From Hydrogenispora ethanolica (GTDB taxonomy: Bacteria; Bacillota; UBA4882; UBA8346), in the NCBI RefSeq assembly GCF_004340685.1, contig NZ_SLUN01000009.1, forward strand, positions 46,950 through 110,949: DNA of 64,000 bases, written 5' to 3'. A program made the position numbers and the translations under genes. Position 1 is the stretch's first letter. Each line of letters opens with the position of its first letter. The notes beneath the pieces are model-generated. The model had not been told where the DNA came from and did not search any database. It saw only the letters and a program-made list of their open reading frames with translations. Shown piece after piece: positions 44,172 through 52,829 of this stretch.

Positions 44172-44657
44172 CTAGACTTTCCGTCCCGGGTAACGCTGTT
44201 CCGGAAGGTATTCTTTGCCGAAGCGCAGGATGAAGTAGACCACCAAATAGGAGAAGAGCGTATCGGTGATGAGGAAAGCGAGGGCGGTGGAATGATCGCC
44301 CAGCGTAATCTTGGAGATGCCGAGATTGGGGGCCAGCCCGGTGATGCCGAGCCAGATGAAGAAACCGCCCATGGCGGCCTTGGCCCAATGATGCTGCCGA
44401 CCGGTGAACCGGAAGACATAGAAAAAGATGATTCCCAGCAGGGAAGCCACGGCCAGATCCGCCAGGAACCCAATGAGGAGTCCGGCCGCTTCCCAGGACT
44501 GCGATTCATCCAAAAAGACCGAGGCGGCCAGCTGCCAATAGATATAATGCTTGATCCCCAGGAGCTTCAGCAACACGCTGGCGCAGTTTTTGATCAGCGT
44601 CGCGCAGATTCCGGAACTCACCGCAATGGTCAGATCGTCGTTAAAGAATCGCTCCAT
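44172..44657 (-). CDS. Membrane protein of unknown function, about four helices
   Basis: The 161-residue protein has hydrophobic segments near residues 10-30, 58-85, 88-110 and 128-146. It ends with a basic tail (RYPGRKV). A WQLAASVFLDESQSWEAAG segment precedes the second helix. I do not recognise the family with certainty. A strong ggagagg ribosome site is present and the gene appears genuine. It is downstream of, and on the same strand as, the LPS-kinase-like gene, separated by 88 bases. Confidence 0.65.
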   Translation of the reverse strand: MERFFNDDLTIAVSSGICATLIKNCASVLLKLLGIKHYIYWQLAASVFLDESQSWEAAGLLIGFLADLAVASLLGIIFFYVFRFTGRQHHWAKAAMGGFFIWLGITGLAPNLGISKITLGDHSTALAFLITDTLFSYLVVYFILRFGKEYLPEQRYPGRKV

Positions 44658-44745
44658 CTCTAAGCCTCTCCAAATTTGTCATAATTAGGATATGCGGGAT
44701 GGAGAAAACTATACGAGATTCCTTTCCGGCTCAATCCGGACCGGC

Positions 44746-45525
44746 TTACGACCGGGAAGGCTCAGCCGCCATCTGCCGGCGAAACTCCTCCAGAATGGCA
44801 TTCATCATCAAAACATCTTTTCCCACCCAACGCACCCATGGTTTCCGGGTTAGGACCCTGAGAAATTCCAACCGTTCCGCCAACCGGAGTAAGCGGCCCC
44901 GGACGGCCATCCCCCCGTTCTCCTCATAGACCCGAATTAATTTAGGAATCGAACAGTGGCTGATATTCGAGGAGAGCGAAAGGAAAAACAGCAGCAGATC
45001 CCGGAAGGCAAGATCCGCAAAATATTGCTCCGGAGTACACTCCTCAAAGTCAATCATGAAAATCTGCTCATCTTTCACTGTAAAATTGCGGATCTGAGCG
45101 CCGCCATGACACTGTCCCGTCCGATGCAACCGGCCCAGGGCAACGATGGCCTTTTCCAGATAGAATTGGGCTGCCTGAGGGTTCTCGTTGATGACGTCCG
45201 CTAAAGAACGGCCGCAATCCTCGATGATCAGATACTCATCCGAGTAATCTAACACCGCCGGGACGTTCAGGCCCAGCTGTTTCAGACGGATCAGTTTTTC
45301 CCCTTCATAAGAAGTCTCACTTTTACCCGGGTCCAGAATCGTGATGGCCAGCAGCGGATGATGGGTCAAGCGAAAGGCCAGGCTCTGCAGACGATGAAAA
45401 ATATTGATTTTGGAAGGGATATGCATTTTTACAAAATATGGATCGCCCTGATAAACGGTTTGAAAGACCCGTTGACCGGGGTGCTCGTTGATGGCTTGTT
45501 GAATTACACTACCTAATGCGCTCAC
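44746..45525 (-). CDS. Lipopolysaccharide-kinase-like (KdkA/WaaP-type) protein
   Basis: The 259-residue protein has a protein-kinase-like fold: FQTVYQGDPYFVKMHIP (nucleotide-binding Lys), a basic HRLQSLAFRL stretch, and the catalytic loop CHGGAQIRNFTV (H-G-G-x5-N). The metal-binding DFEE of FMIDFEECTP follows. It is closest in pattern to small-molecule or LPS core kinases rather than Ser/Thr kinases. Substrate is unknown; a Kdo- or heptose-type lipid sugar would agree with an outer membrane, but no LPS core gene is in the window. Confidence 0.75.
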   Translation of the reverse strand: MSALGSVIQQAINEHPGQRVFQTVYQGDPYFVKMHIPSKINIFHRLQSLAFRLTHHPLLAITILDPGKSETSYEGEKLIRLKQLGLNVPAVLDYSDEYLIIEDCGRSLADVINENPQAAQFYLEKAIVALGRLHRTGQCHGGAQIRNFTVKDEQIFMIDFEECTPEQYFADLAFRDLLLFFLSLSSNISHCSIPKLIRVYEENGGMAVRGRLLRLAERLEFLRVLTRKPWVRWVGKDVLMMNAILEEFRRQMAAEPSRS

Positions 45526-45543
45526 GTGCTTGTGTCACATCCT

Positions 45544-45690
45544 TTAGAAGCCATGGGATAAAGTCTCTTTCAAATGAATCCGTTTATCAAAAGGTTTTAA
45601 ACGACTTTATCCCTTGCTTCTCTGAGCTTTTGTGTTCACCCCGACCTTCGGCCGGGGTTTATCACAACGCTTTTAGTTCGCCGCTGTTTC
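45544..45690 (-). repeat. GTGATAAAGTC palindromic element, reverse orientation
   Basis: Read on the + strand it has atgggataaagtc, then gactttatccc, then ttgtgttcaccc and gaccttcggccggggtttatcacaac. It is the reverse complement of the layout at 55258-55385. Confidence 0.8.
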
Positions 45691-46252
45691 AGCGGGGAAA
45701 ACGGTATTCCCGGCGAAATAAAAAAGCTGCCGGTCCGGTTTTGCGGCTGGAGTGTTCCAACCAAACTGACTGCAGCGTTGATCCGTCCGATGAGGCGGAT
45801 TATGGTTTGATTAAGAAACAGCGAAGCGAAACGTTTTTATTTAATCTGTTCTTAATTCTATTCTTGGCATGACGATTTTAACCTTCTGAAATATCTTTCC
45901 TGAAATGATTTTTTAAAGGAAGTTTACAATCCGCTGTCAGGCGGATCAGAACAAAATATGCGCAATACGGCCGGATATGTCAAAACCATTGGGGCCTATC
46001 GAGAGGGGATGCCCTTGTCTCCTATCCGCCAACCGCCGGGGAGCGGTTCATTGGCTCCGGAAAGTAGGAAGGTGGAAGGCGTTCGGCGGGGGAGAAAAAT
46101 AATCAAAAAATAGTCAGCTGATTCATCGAATAAAATCAAAAATTGCCGATAATGTATATAGAAGGCGGAGCACGCCAAGGAGCAATATTCATTCGATTGC
46201 CAGCGCGGCCCGGGAACGGCTGAAGGAAGAAAGAAAATCCGAAAAAACCGTC
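45691..46252. other. Gene-free stretch
   Basis: Several small GC-rich palindromes (ccgctgtttcagcgg, ccgctgtcaggcgg) and AT-rich runs are present. No open frame with a ribosome site or recognisable product was found. Confidence 0.4.
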
Positions 46253-46354
46253 TATGTGCAACGACATGAATCCTTAGGGTATATGATTTGCGAAAATAAC
46301 GAACGTTTCACCGCTTTTTCGCAAATCATATGCTTCAAATAATTTCGTTGCATA
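46253..46354 (+). promoter_or_regulatory. Large two-step hairpin in the leader of a small gene
   Basis: A perfect 16-bp stem (atatgatttgcgaaaa at 46281-46296 with its complement at 46316-46331) is enclosed by a second stem (tgcaacga with tcgttgca, extending to tatgtgcaacga/tcgttgcatata). It ends about 20 bases before the aaggaggg ribosome site of the gene at 46378. There is no T run. A cis-acting RNA or mobile palindrome is possible; this is inference. Confidence 0.6.
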
Positions 46355-46377
46355 TAAAACGAATCAAGGAGGGAAAG

Positions 46378-46533
46378 ATGATGGAAGAAATGTTTGTCAA
46401 ATGGGTATTGGTGGCCGGCCTGTCGCTATGGGTGGTCATACGGATCGGTCTGGCCAACCGGATGGCGAATTCGGTTGCCCCAAAATCCGACTGCAAAGAA
46501 GCTTCGTCATCCAACTCTCCCAGAGTGGCATAG
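46378..46533 (+). CDS. Small single-helix membrane protein
   Basis: The 51-residue product is MEEMFVKWVLVAGLSLWVVI-like with one hydrophobic helix (residues ~6-26) and a polar tail rich in Ser, Lys and Asn. A very strong ribosome site, aaggaggg, lies five to six bases before ATG 46378. No family is recognised. It is followed after 19 bases by a second small gene with its own aggaggag site, and both share one terminator. Confidence 0.65.
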   Translation: MMEEMFVKWVLVAGLSLWVVIRIGLANRMANSVAPKSDCKEASSSNSPRVA

Positions 46534-46552
46534 CAAAACAGGAGGAGATGGA

Positions 46553-46735
46553 ATGCCCGACCAGCTCATGAAGCTTCGCCCCCAGGAAGCGGCGCTGATC
46601 ATGACGATCCGTCGTATGGAGTCTGGCAGCCTGAGTCTTCAGATCCAGGAGGGGCTTCCGGTTCAAGGCAACGAGTCCGTCAGGGATATCAACTTTACCG
46701 AAAAGGCGAAGGATCTGGGATATATTCGGGAGTAA
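46553..46735 (+). CDS. Small hypothetical protein
   Basis: The 60-residue product starts MPDQLMKLRPQEAALIMTIR and continues RMESGSLSLQIQEGLPVQ to NFTEKAKDLGYIRE. It has no membrane segment. The ribosome site aggaggag is strong. A LRPQEAALIMTIRRMESGSLSLQIQEG-like N-terminus recurs in small regulatory-looking proteins of Firmicutes, but I cannot name the family. It is in one unit with the small membrane protein at 46378. Confidence 0.65.
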   Translation: MPDQLMKLRPQEAALIMTIRRMESGSLSLQIQEGLPVQGNESVRDINFTEKAKDLGYIRE

Positions 46736-46771
46736 AAAAAAAGCCATGGCCGGACAGTCGGCCGGAGCGGC

Positions 46772-46820
46772 AAAGCCAATCGAGGCCCTTATCGGGAGCG
46801 GCCGGATTGGCTTTTTGTTT
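46772..46820 (+). terminator. Intrinsic terminator of the small-gene pair
   Basis: aaagccaatc at 46772 pairs with gattggcttt at 46805, with an inner GC-rich stem (ggccc.. / ..gggagcggcc), followed by a T-rich run. Confidence 0.8.
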
Positions 46821-46935
46821 CTTTGACCAATCAGCCGGGACTGAAATGGCGGAACCAAAAAGCCATATTCTTCGTCTAGTAGATGGATGGGGCGTACCAG
46901 AAATGCCGGCTGATACTAGGCGAAGAGGTTAGAGC

Positions 46936-47127
46936 ATGATGCGTTGTTTCTCCAAAAAAGAGCGGGTCGTCAAGGCGAAAGAGTACATTCAAAAAGGCAT
47001 GACGCCCCGGGAAGCGTCGGAGCTGACCGGGATTTGCATTGTGACGGCCCGGTATATGGAAGAAAGTTTGCGTAAACAGAAGCTTCATGAGCCCGACGCG
47101 GGTCATCCGCTCCGGATTTTGCATTAA
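46936..47127 (+). CDS. Small putative helix-turn-helix protein
   Basis: The 62-63-residue product contains KAKEYIQKGMTPREASELTG and ICIVTARYMEESLRKQ, which looks like a short helix-turn-helix (G-MTPREASELTGI as first helix and turn). A gaagagg site precedes ATG 46936/46939. It is on the opposite strand from, and 280 bases away from, tRNA-Leu. The family is not recognised; DNA binding is inference. Confidence 0.55.
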   Translation: MMRCFSKKERVVKAKEYIQKGMTPREASELTGICIVTARYMEESLRKQKLHEPDAGHPLRILH

Positions 47128-47335
47128 AAGAGTTTCGCAATCATTTTTTGGCTTGGAATTTTCAAACGGCAATGGCTGCCCGTGGGAATGAAGTTCGTCC
47201 GAACCCGGGAGACCCACTGGAAAATGGTCGGCAAGAACCGGAAATAAAAAAAGCAGTCCCGCCGAAGGCGGCGGCTGTTCCGCCGGAGGGCCCGGAGGTT
47301 CGGGAAAAGCCGGCGGCGGCCTTGCGCCTGCGCAA

Positions 47336-47392
47336 AACAAAACTGCTGCGCGCTTGTTCGGATCGTCTTCGCGAACTCGCCGCAGCAGTGTG
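47336..47392 (-). terminator. Terminator of tRNA-Leu (minus strand)
   Basis: Read on the minus strand, ctgctgcgg pairs with the cgcagcag end around a long, partly paired loop and is followed by ttttgtttt. It lies just downstream of the tRNA. Confidence 0.65.
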
Positions 47393-47405
47393 CTTTTAAA
47401 ATAAA

Positions 47406-47488
47406 TGGTGCCCAGGACCGGACTTGAACCGGTACGGTTGCCCATACGCCCCTCAAACGTACGCGTCTGCCAGTTCCGCCACCTGGGC
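47406..47488 (-). tRNA. tRNA-Leu (anticodon GAG)
   Basis: The minus strand gives an 83-nt tRNA. The acceptor stem is gcccagg/cctgggc and the D-arm has a typical Leu ggcagac. The anticodon arm is tacgt-ttGAGgg-gcgta, with a class II variable arm, a T-arm with ggttcaagtcc and an encoded CCA. Anticodon GAG reads CUC and CUU. It stands alone. Confidence 0.95.
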
Positions 47489-47662
47489 TTTACGATAACA
47501 TAGATTATTATAACCACGATCCCGGCCCTTGTCAATCATCTTTCATCATGAAAGATGAAGAAATCAACCCCATCCTTACCAGAACGACCCGAGGCATGCC
47601 GAATTTTTGGACGGAGCGGCAGGATAAACCAGAACAATCACGAATTTAAAATATTTATGATC

Positions 47663-47922
47663 GCTTTTCAAAGAGCTGTGAGGAATCCGGCAAAAATGCC
47701 GAAAAGATCACAGCGATTGCCTGGAGCAAGTGATAAAGTCGATTGAAATCTTTTTGCAAGACAATTTTTGTCCAGAAAGACTTTATCACATGGCTTTTCA
47801 AAGAGCTGTGAGGAACCCGGCAAAAATGCCGGAAAGATCACAACGATTGCCTGGAGCAAGTGATAAAGTCGCTTGAATTTTTTGCAAGATAATTATTGTC
47901 CAGAAAGACTTTATCATAGGGC
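47663..47922 (+). repeat. Two tandem 130-bp copies of the GTGATAAAGTC palindromic element
   Basis: Unit 1 (47663-47792) and unit 2 (47793-47922) are nearly identical. Each holds gagctgtgagg...gatcacagc with an inner ccggcaaaaatgccgg stem, a small attgcctggagcaa hairpin, and a large stem gtgataaagtc/gactttatcac. Several nested hairpins fold from each unit. No gene lies between tRNA-Leu and 47974. Confidence 0.9.
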
Positions 47923-47973
47923 TTTTAGAGAAAAAACCGGAAACGGTAGTAAAAAGGAAGAGGGGGCTTGTCA

Positions 47974-49068
47974 ATGAAGGCCATGATCCTGGCCGCCGGG
48001 GTGGGTTCGCGGCTTGAACCGCTGACCTGCAATATTCCCAAACCGATGGTTCCGGTGGTGAACCGTCCCGCCATGGAACATATAATCAATTTGCTGGTAA
48101 AGAATAATATCACCAAGGTGGCGGCCAATCTCTGGTATCTGCCGGATAAGATTCAATCATATTTCGGAGATGGCAGCCGTTACGGGATCGAGATCCATTA
48201 CTCCGTGGAGAAGGAGCTGATGGGCACCGCCGGCGGAGTCAAAAAACTGGAGTCCTTCTTCGACGAGACGTTCATCATCGTCTCCGGGGACGCGGTCACC
48301 GACATTGATCTGCCGGGTTTTATCGACAAACACCGTAAAAGCGGCGCTCTCGCCACCATTGCCCTCAAAGAGGTATCCGACCCGCGCCAGTTCGGCGTGG
48401 TGATCACCGATAAGGACGGCCGGATCAAGGCTTTTCAGGAAAAGCCATCCCTGGATGAAGCCATGAGCCGCCTGGCCAACACCGGAATCTATATTTTTGA
48501 GCCGGAAATTTTCAAATACATACCCGCCCAGACCGTGTTCGATTTTGGAAAGCAACTCTTCCCCGAACTGGTGCAACGGGGCGAATCCTTTTACGGCTAT
48601 TCCATGAAAGGGTACTGGTGCGACATCGGTTCATTGACCCAATACCGTTTGGCCCACTACGATGTCTTAAAAGGGCTGGTGACCATCGACATCCCCGGGA
48701 ACTGGCATCCCAACGCGGTGTACGTCGGAGAGCGGACGATTGTGGCGCCTTCGGCCCGGATCGGGTCCAAGGTGGTTATCGGGAACAATTGTCACATCGG
48801 CGACGGGGTGGAAATCTTCGGCGAAACGGTGATCGGCGACAACTGCGTCATCGAGTCCGGAGCTTCCATCTTCGGCAGCATTGTCTGGCGGAACACCCGG
48901 ATCGGCCGGGGCGCGCGCCTGGTGGAATGCGTCGTCGGCAGCGAATGTTATTTGAAGGATGATTCGATCATTGGCGCCGGGGTCATTCTGAGCGACGAAT
49001 GCATTGTCGAGCCGGGAAGCGTAATTGAAGCAAACTCCAAAATATGGCCGGGGAAAACGGTGCTCTAG
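47974..49068 (+). CDS. Sugar-1-phosphate nucleotidyltransferase with beta-helix C-terminus
   Basis: The ~364-residue protein has an N-terminal NTP-transferase domain (MILAAGVGSRLEPLTCNIPKP, MGTAGGVKKL, VSGDAVTDIDL, FQEKPS, then GYWCDIGSLTQYRLAHYDVL). The C-terminal ~110 residues are hexapeptide repeats (SARIGSKVVIGNNCHIGDG and following). This is the layout of GDP-mannose or glucose-1-phosphate pyrophosphorylases of Firmicutes and archaea. The nucleotide specificity is not determined. ATG 47974 follows gaagaggggg. The next gene overlaps or abuts it. Confidence 0.88.
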   Translation: MKAMILAAGVGSRLEPLTCNIPKPMVPVVNRPAMEHIINLLVKNNITKVAANLWYLPDKIQSYFGDGSRYGIEIHYSVEKELMGTAGGVKKLESFFDETFIIVSGDAVTDIDLPGFIDKHRKSGALATIALKEVSDPRQFGVVITDKDGRIKAFQEKPSLDEAMSRLANTGIYIFEPEIFKYIPAQTVFDFGKQLFPELVQRGESFYGYSMKGYWCDIGSLTQYRLAHYDVLKGLVTIDIPGNWHPNAVYVGERTIVAPSARIGSKVVIGNNCHIGDGVEIFGETVIGDNCVIESGASIFGSIVWRNTRIGRGARLVECVVGSECYLKDDSIIGAGVILSDECIVEPGSVIEANSKIWPGKTVL

Positions 49069-49097
49069 TCTCCCCCCTTCCGAAAGGAACAATCAAG

Positions 49098-51026
49098 TTG
49101 AACGTTCAGCGTAATCATCTTTTTCAGGTTCTGATTGATATCGTGGCTATCAATCTGGCATGGTTTGCCGCGCTGGTTTTACGGTTTGACGGCCGGATCC
49201 CCTCCACGTACTTGCGAAATTGGCTGGCCATCGCGCTGGTGGTTACGGTCATCCGAATCGGTTTTTTCTTGGCTTTTCGGCTCTATAACAGTTTATGGAG
49301 CTATTCCAGCGTTCCCGAGTTTTTTCTGGTCATCAAGGCGGTCAGCGCTTCCACCATCGTGATCTGGTTTTTCGCTTTGATGGCCCAGGATTTAGGGTGG
49401 TTGCCGTTTCCGACGCCCAAGGCCATCGGGATCATTGACTGGTTTATCAACATTTTGCTGCTGGGGAGCCTGCGCTTTGCGATCCGGATCCGCCGGGAGT
49501 GGGTGATTACCCGTTTAAACGCCCAGAACACCGTCAAGAAACATTTGCTCATCATTGGCGCCGGGGAGGCCGGCTCAACGATTATCAAAGAGATTAACCG
49601 CAGTCTTTCCGCAAATTATCTCCCCATCGGCTTCATCGACGACGACCCGAGAAAGAAAGGCCACCGGCTCCACGGCATCCCGGTCCTGGGGACCCGCCAG
49701 GACATTCCCCGCCTCATCAAACAATACGAGGTGGAAGAGGTGATCATCGCGCTTCCATCCGCATCCCGTCAAGTAATCCGGGAGATTATCGGGGTCTGCC
49801 AGCCGGAAGCGGTCCACATCCTCATGGTGCCCTCGGTGGCCGAGATCCTCAACGGCACGGTCTCTCTCAAACAACTCCGCGATGTGGAGATCGCCGACCT
49901 GTTGGGACGGGAGCCTGTCAAGATCGATTTGGCCGAGATCGCCGGCTATCTGCACGGTGAGCGGGTCCTGATCACCGGGGCCGGAGGCAGCATCGGTTCG
50001 GAGATCTGCCGGCAAGTGGCGAAATTTGCGCCCGAAGTCATGTTGCTGCTCGGCAGGGGCGAGAATTCCATCTACGAGATTGATCAGGAATTACGGAACA
50101 ATGCCCCCGAAGTGCCGCGAATCCCCATCATCGCCGATATCCGGGATCGGGACAAGATGGCCCGGATCTTCGAAGAGTACGCGCCGACCGTGGTTTTTCA
50201 CGCGGCTGCCCACAAGCATGTGCCGCTGATGGAAAACGAGCCGGACGAGGCGATTAAGAACAATGTCTTCGGCACCAAAAATTTAGTGGAAATGGCCGAC
50301 CGCTTTCAATGCAAGCGTTTTGTACTCATCTCCACCGATAAAGCGGTCAATCCAACTTCGGTGATGGGCGCCACCAAGCGGGTGGCGGAATTGATCCTGC
50401 AGGATTATAGCCGCCGGAGCAAAACCAAGTTTATGGCGGTCCGTTTCGGCAATGTATTGGGAAGCCGCGGCAGCATTATCCCTTTGTTCCGCAATCAGAT
50501 CCTGCGGGGCGGGCCGGTGACGATTACCGATCCGGAGATGACTCGCTTTTTTATGACCATCCCGGAAGCGGCCCAGTTGGTAATCCAAGCCGGGGCGCTG
50601 GGCCACGGCGGGGAAATTTTCATTTTGGACATGGGAGAACCGGTGAAGATTCTCGATTTGGCCCGGGAACTGATTCGTCTGTCCGGCTTGATTCCGGATA
50701 AGGATATTAAGATCGAATTCACCGGAATCCGGCCCGGGGAAAAATTGTACGAAGAGATTCTGACCCGCGACGAAGGAGTCCGGGTGACCAAACATGAGCG
50801 GATCTATACGACGCAGGTCTGCGGGGTCGAACCCGGGTATCTGGCCGAACATCTTGAATCTTTGCGCGCCAATCTCGGTGAAACAGCGGATGCCATCAAA
50901 ACCCTTTTGCAGCAGATCGCCGCCGAATACCAGCCTTGGTCGGCTCAGAAACCTTCTCTCCATGATTCTTTGGGAGGAGCAGCCGTTATGAAGCAGAGAG
51001 AGGGGACCACCGGCAATGTTTTTTGA
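49098..51026 (+). CDS. CapD/FlaA1-type nucleotide-sugar 4,6-dehydratase, membrane bound
   Basis: The 642-residue protein has about four N-terminal membrane helices, a Rossmann-like domain (LLIIGAGEAGSTIIKEI near residue 152) and a SDR dehydratase domain (VLITGAGGSIGSEICRQ near residue 290, FHAAAHKHVPLME, STDKAVNPTSVMGATKRVAEL, FGNVLGSRGSIIPLF). It likely makes UDP-4-keto-6-deoxy-HexNAc from UDP-GlcNAc. The TTG start at 49098 follows gaaaggaac; an upstream in-frame start at 49044 would overlap the preceding gene. It overlaps the next gene by 11 bases. Confidence 0.92.
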   Translation: MNVQRNHLFQVLIDIVAINLAWFAALVLRFDGRIPSTYLRNWLAIALVVTVIRIGFFLAFRLYNSLWSYSSVPEFFLVIKAVSASTIVIWFFALMAQDLGWLPFPTPKAIGIIDWFINILLLGSLRFAIRIRREWVITRLNAQNTVKKHLLIIGAGEAGSTIIKEINRSLSANYLPIGFIDDDPRKKGHRLHGIPVLGTRQDIPRLIKQYEVEEVIIALPSASRQVIREIIGVCQPEAVHILMVPSVAEILNGTVSLKQLRDVEIADLLGREPVKIDLAEIAGYLHGERVLITGAGGSIGSEICRQVAKFAPEVMLLLGRGENSIYEIDQELRNNAPEVPRIPIIADIRDRDKMARIFEEYAPTVVFHAAAHKHVPLMENEPDEAIKNNVFGTKNLVEMADRFQCKRFVLISTDKAVNPTSVMGATKRVAELILQDYSRRSKTKFMAVRFGNVLGSRGSIIPLFRNQILRGGPVTITDPEMTRFFMTIPEAAQLVIQAGALGHGGEIFILDMGEPVKILDLARELIRLSGLIPDKDIKIEFTGIRPGEKLYEEILTRDEGVRVTKHERIYTTQVCGVEPGYLAEHLESLRANLGETADAIKTLLQQIAAEYQPWSAQKPSLHDSLGGAAVMKQREGTTGNVF

Positions 51027-51816
51027 TATTCATACCCATGTCTTGCCCGGTTTTGATGACGGTTCGCCGGATCTGGAGACGTCCTTGGCCATGTTGCAAC
51101 TGGCGGCGGAGCACGGAACCGGCGGAATGGTGGCCACTCCCCACCTGGCGGAAGGAGATTGGCAGCCTTCCTGGGAGCGCGTGGTCGATTCCTGCCGGCT
51201 TTTAGCGGAAGCGGCCAGCGAGCGGAAACTTGGGATTTCCATTTATCCCGGGGTCGAGGCGGCGTTTTATTCCGGGATCGAAGCAAAGTCCAACGGTCCG
51301 GGCGCCTATTGCATCAATGGCGGACGTTACATGTTGGTGGAGCTGCCGGCGAATCAACTTCCCGTTTCCACCGACGATTTTTTCTTCACGCTGCAATCGC
51401 GGGGCGTGATTCCGGTCCTCGCCCATCCGGAACGGTATCCGAAACTGCAAGAGGAACCGGAGCGGTTGCTGGAATGGATCGAACGCGGAATCTTGCTCCA
51501 GGTGAACGGCGCAAGTTTAGTGGGGCGCATGGGCACCCGGATCATGAATGTGGCGGAAACACTGTTGCAATGCCAAATGATTCATTGCATCGCTTCGGAC
51601 GGGCATGGCCTAAGCAGCCGGCGCCCGATTCTCAAGGAAGCTGCCGCAAAGGTCACGGCCATGGTCGGCCCGGAGATGGCCCGGTCCCTTTTCACCACCA
51701 ATCCGCAGAGCATCATAGCAAATCAGCCTGTGTTCATACCGGAGCCGGATGAACGGCGTTTTCTGAAACGTCCCAAATTGTTCGGCGGTTTGTTTAAAAT
51801 GTTTGGTTCAAGATAA
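51016..51816 (+). CDS. PHP-type protein tyrosine phosphatase (CpsB/YwqE-like)
   Basis: The 266-residue protein begins MFFDIHTHVLPGFDDGSPDLETSLAMLQLA, the metal-binding start of CpsB/YwqE phosphatases. It continues with ATPHLAEGDWQPS, an LVELPANQLP segment, PVLAHPERYPKLQEE and CIASDGHGLSSRRP. It should dephosphorylate the BY-kinase coded at 54392. It overlaps the CapD-type gene by 11 bases, so the two are translationally coupled. Confidence 0.93.
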   Translation: MFFDIHTHVLPGFDDGSPDLETSLAMLQLAAEHGTGGMVATPHLAEGDWQPSWERVVDSCRLLAEAASERKLGISIYPGVEAAFYSGIEAKSNGPGAYCINGGRYMLVELPANQLPVSTDDFFFTLQSRGVIPVLAHPERYPKLQEEPERLLEWIERGILLQVNGASLVGRMGTRIMNVAETLLQCQMIHCIASDGHGLSSRRPILKEAAAKVTAMVGPEMARSLFTTNPQSIIANQPVFIPEPDERRFLKRPKLFGGLFKMFGSR

Positions 51817-52107
51817 GCGCCCCTTTATGTGATACTGCATGATTCTGCGGGACGCATTTCGGTGGGTTTTCGATATTTTTGGTATACGATTCTGACATTG
51901 GCTTTTGTAAGGAAATATTTATATTTCCCATTCGATTCGTTGCAGGAATCATAGGTGATTTGTGGAATTATAAAATGTTTTATTTTACCAAATTTTATGG
52001 GTTTGTGCCACTTCGAAAAGCAAAAAGAAGTTTCTGCTTCACATTGCGCGAAGAGCGAAGCACTTTTTTCATATAACGAACTGCAGCGATAGCAAAGGTG
52101 GTTTTCG
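51817..52107. other. Intergenic region before the export gene
   Basis: AT-rich stretch of about 290 bases. A weak hairpin near 52040-52070 (tgcttc/gaagca, then a T run) could be a terminator. A promoter for the wza-like gene is expected, but no good -35/-10 pair stood out. Confidence 0.4.
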
Positions 52108-52737
52108 ATGAAACGGCTAGGTTGGTGCTGGATATTCACGATGCTGATCGGTTTGTTTGTCTTCTGCGTCAGCGCCTGGGCGGACGATTACCGGTTGGGA
52201 CCTGGAGATGTCATCACTATCAGTGTCTATGGGTATCCCGAGCTTCAAGTGGAGGAATTGTCGATTGGAGCGGATGGACGGATCATCTTTCCGCTGGCCG
52301 GCGGATTGGTGGCGACCGGATTGACCACCCAGGAACTGGCGAATCAGCTCACAAGCTCATTGGCGTTATACGTCAAGAATCCGCATGTGACCGTCAATGT
52401 CTCAAAATTCCGGACGACCCGGGTCTATGTGCTGGGCGAAGTGAGCAAACCCGGCATGTATGAGATAGAAAAGCAGCATAATCTTTTGGACGCTATCGGA
52501 ATGGCCGGTGGATATACCAAGTTTGCGGTCCGTTCCAAGGTTTATGTGGTTCGTAAGGGATCCAGCCAATACCAGGAAGTCAATTTGGACAGCATTCTGA
52601 AAAAAGGCGATATGTCGCAGAATATTGCCTTGAATGACGGCGATGTTGTCTTTCTGACGAAAAGCGGCATGAGCTTCGTTTATGATATTTTACCGCTGAT
52701 TAATTCAGCCTATAACATTCGGAATTGGAACGACTAG
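52108..52737 (+). CDS. Polysaccharide export protein (Wza-like)
   Basis: The 209-residue protein has a signal peptide (LGWCWIFTMLIGLFVFCVSAWA, cleaved near residue 25) and the Poly_export start YRLGPGDVITISVYGYPEL. An SLBB domain follows (RVYVLGEVSKPGMYEIEKQ, LLDAIGMAGGYT). It is shorter than Wza of Escherichia coli (about 380 residues) and lacks the C-terminal helix that crosses the outer membrane, so another protein may complete the channel. A caaaggtgg site is present. Confidence 0.88.
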   Translation: MKRLGWCWIFTMLIGLFVFCVSAWADDYRLGPGDVITISVYGYPELQVEELSIGADGRIIFPLAGGLVATGLTTQELANQLTSSLALYVKNPHVTVNVSKFRTTRVYVLGEVSKPGMYEIEKQHNLLDAIGMAGGYTKFAVRSKVYVVRKGSSQYQEVNLDSILKKGDMSQNIALNDGDVVFLTKSGMSFVYDILPLINSAYNIRNWND

Positions 52738-52829
52738 AGGTTCGAAACCGGAGTCGAGGCTAGGTCTTATTATTCGTGTTCCATGGAGACTTGGCCATAT
52801 GTACAAGTAAACTTTTCGGGGGCATTTCA

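Noticed and set aside
46130-46160. Possible sigma-D (flagellar) promoter around TTGCCGATAA
   Set aside because: The -10-like GCCGATAA has no TAAA at the required 15-16 bp spacing; the only TAAA is about 10 bp away.
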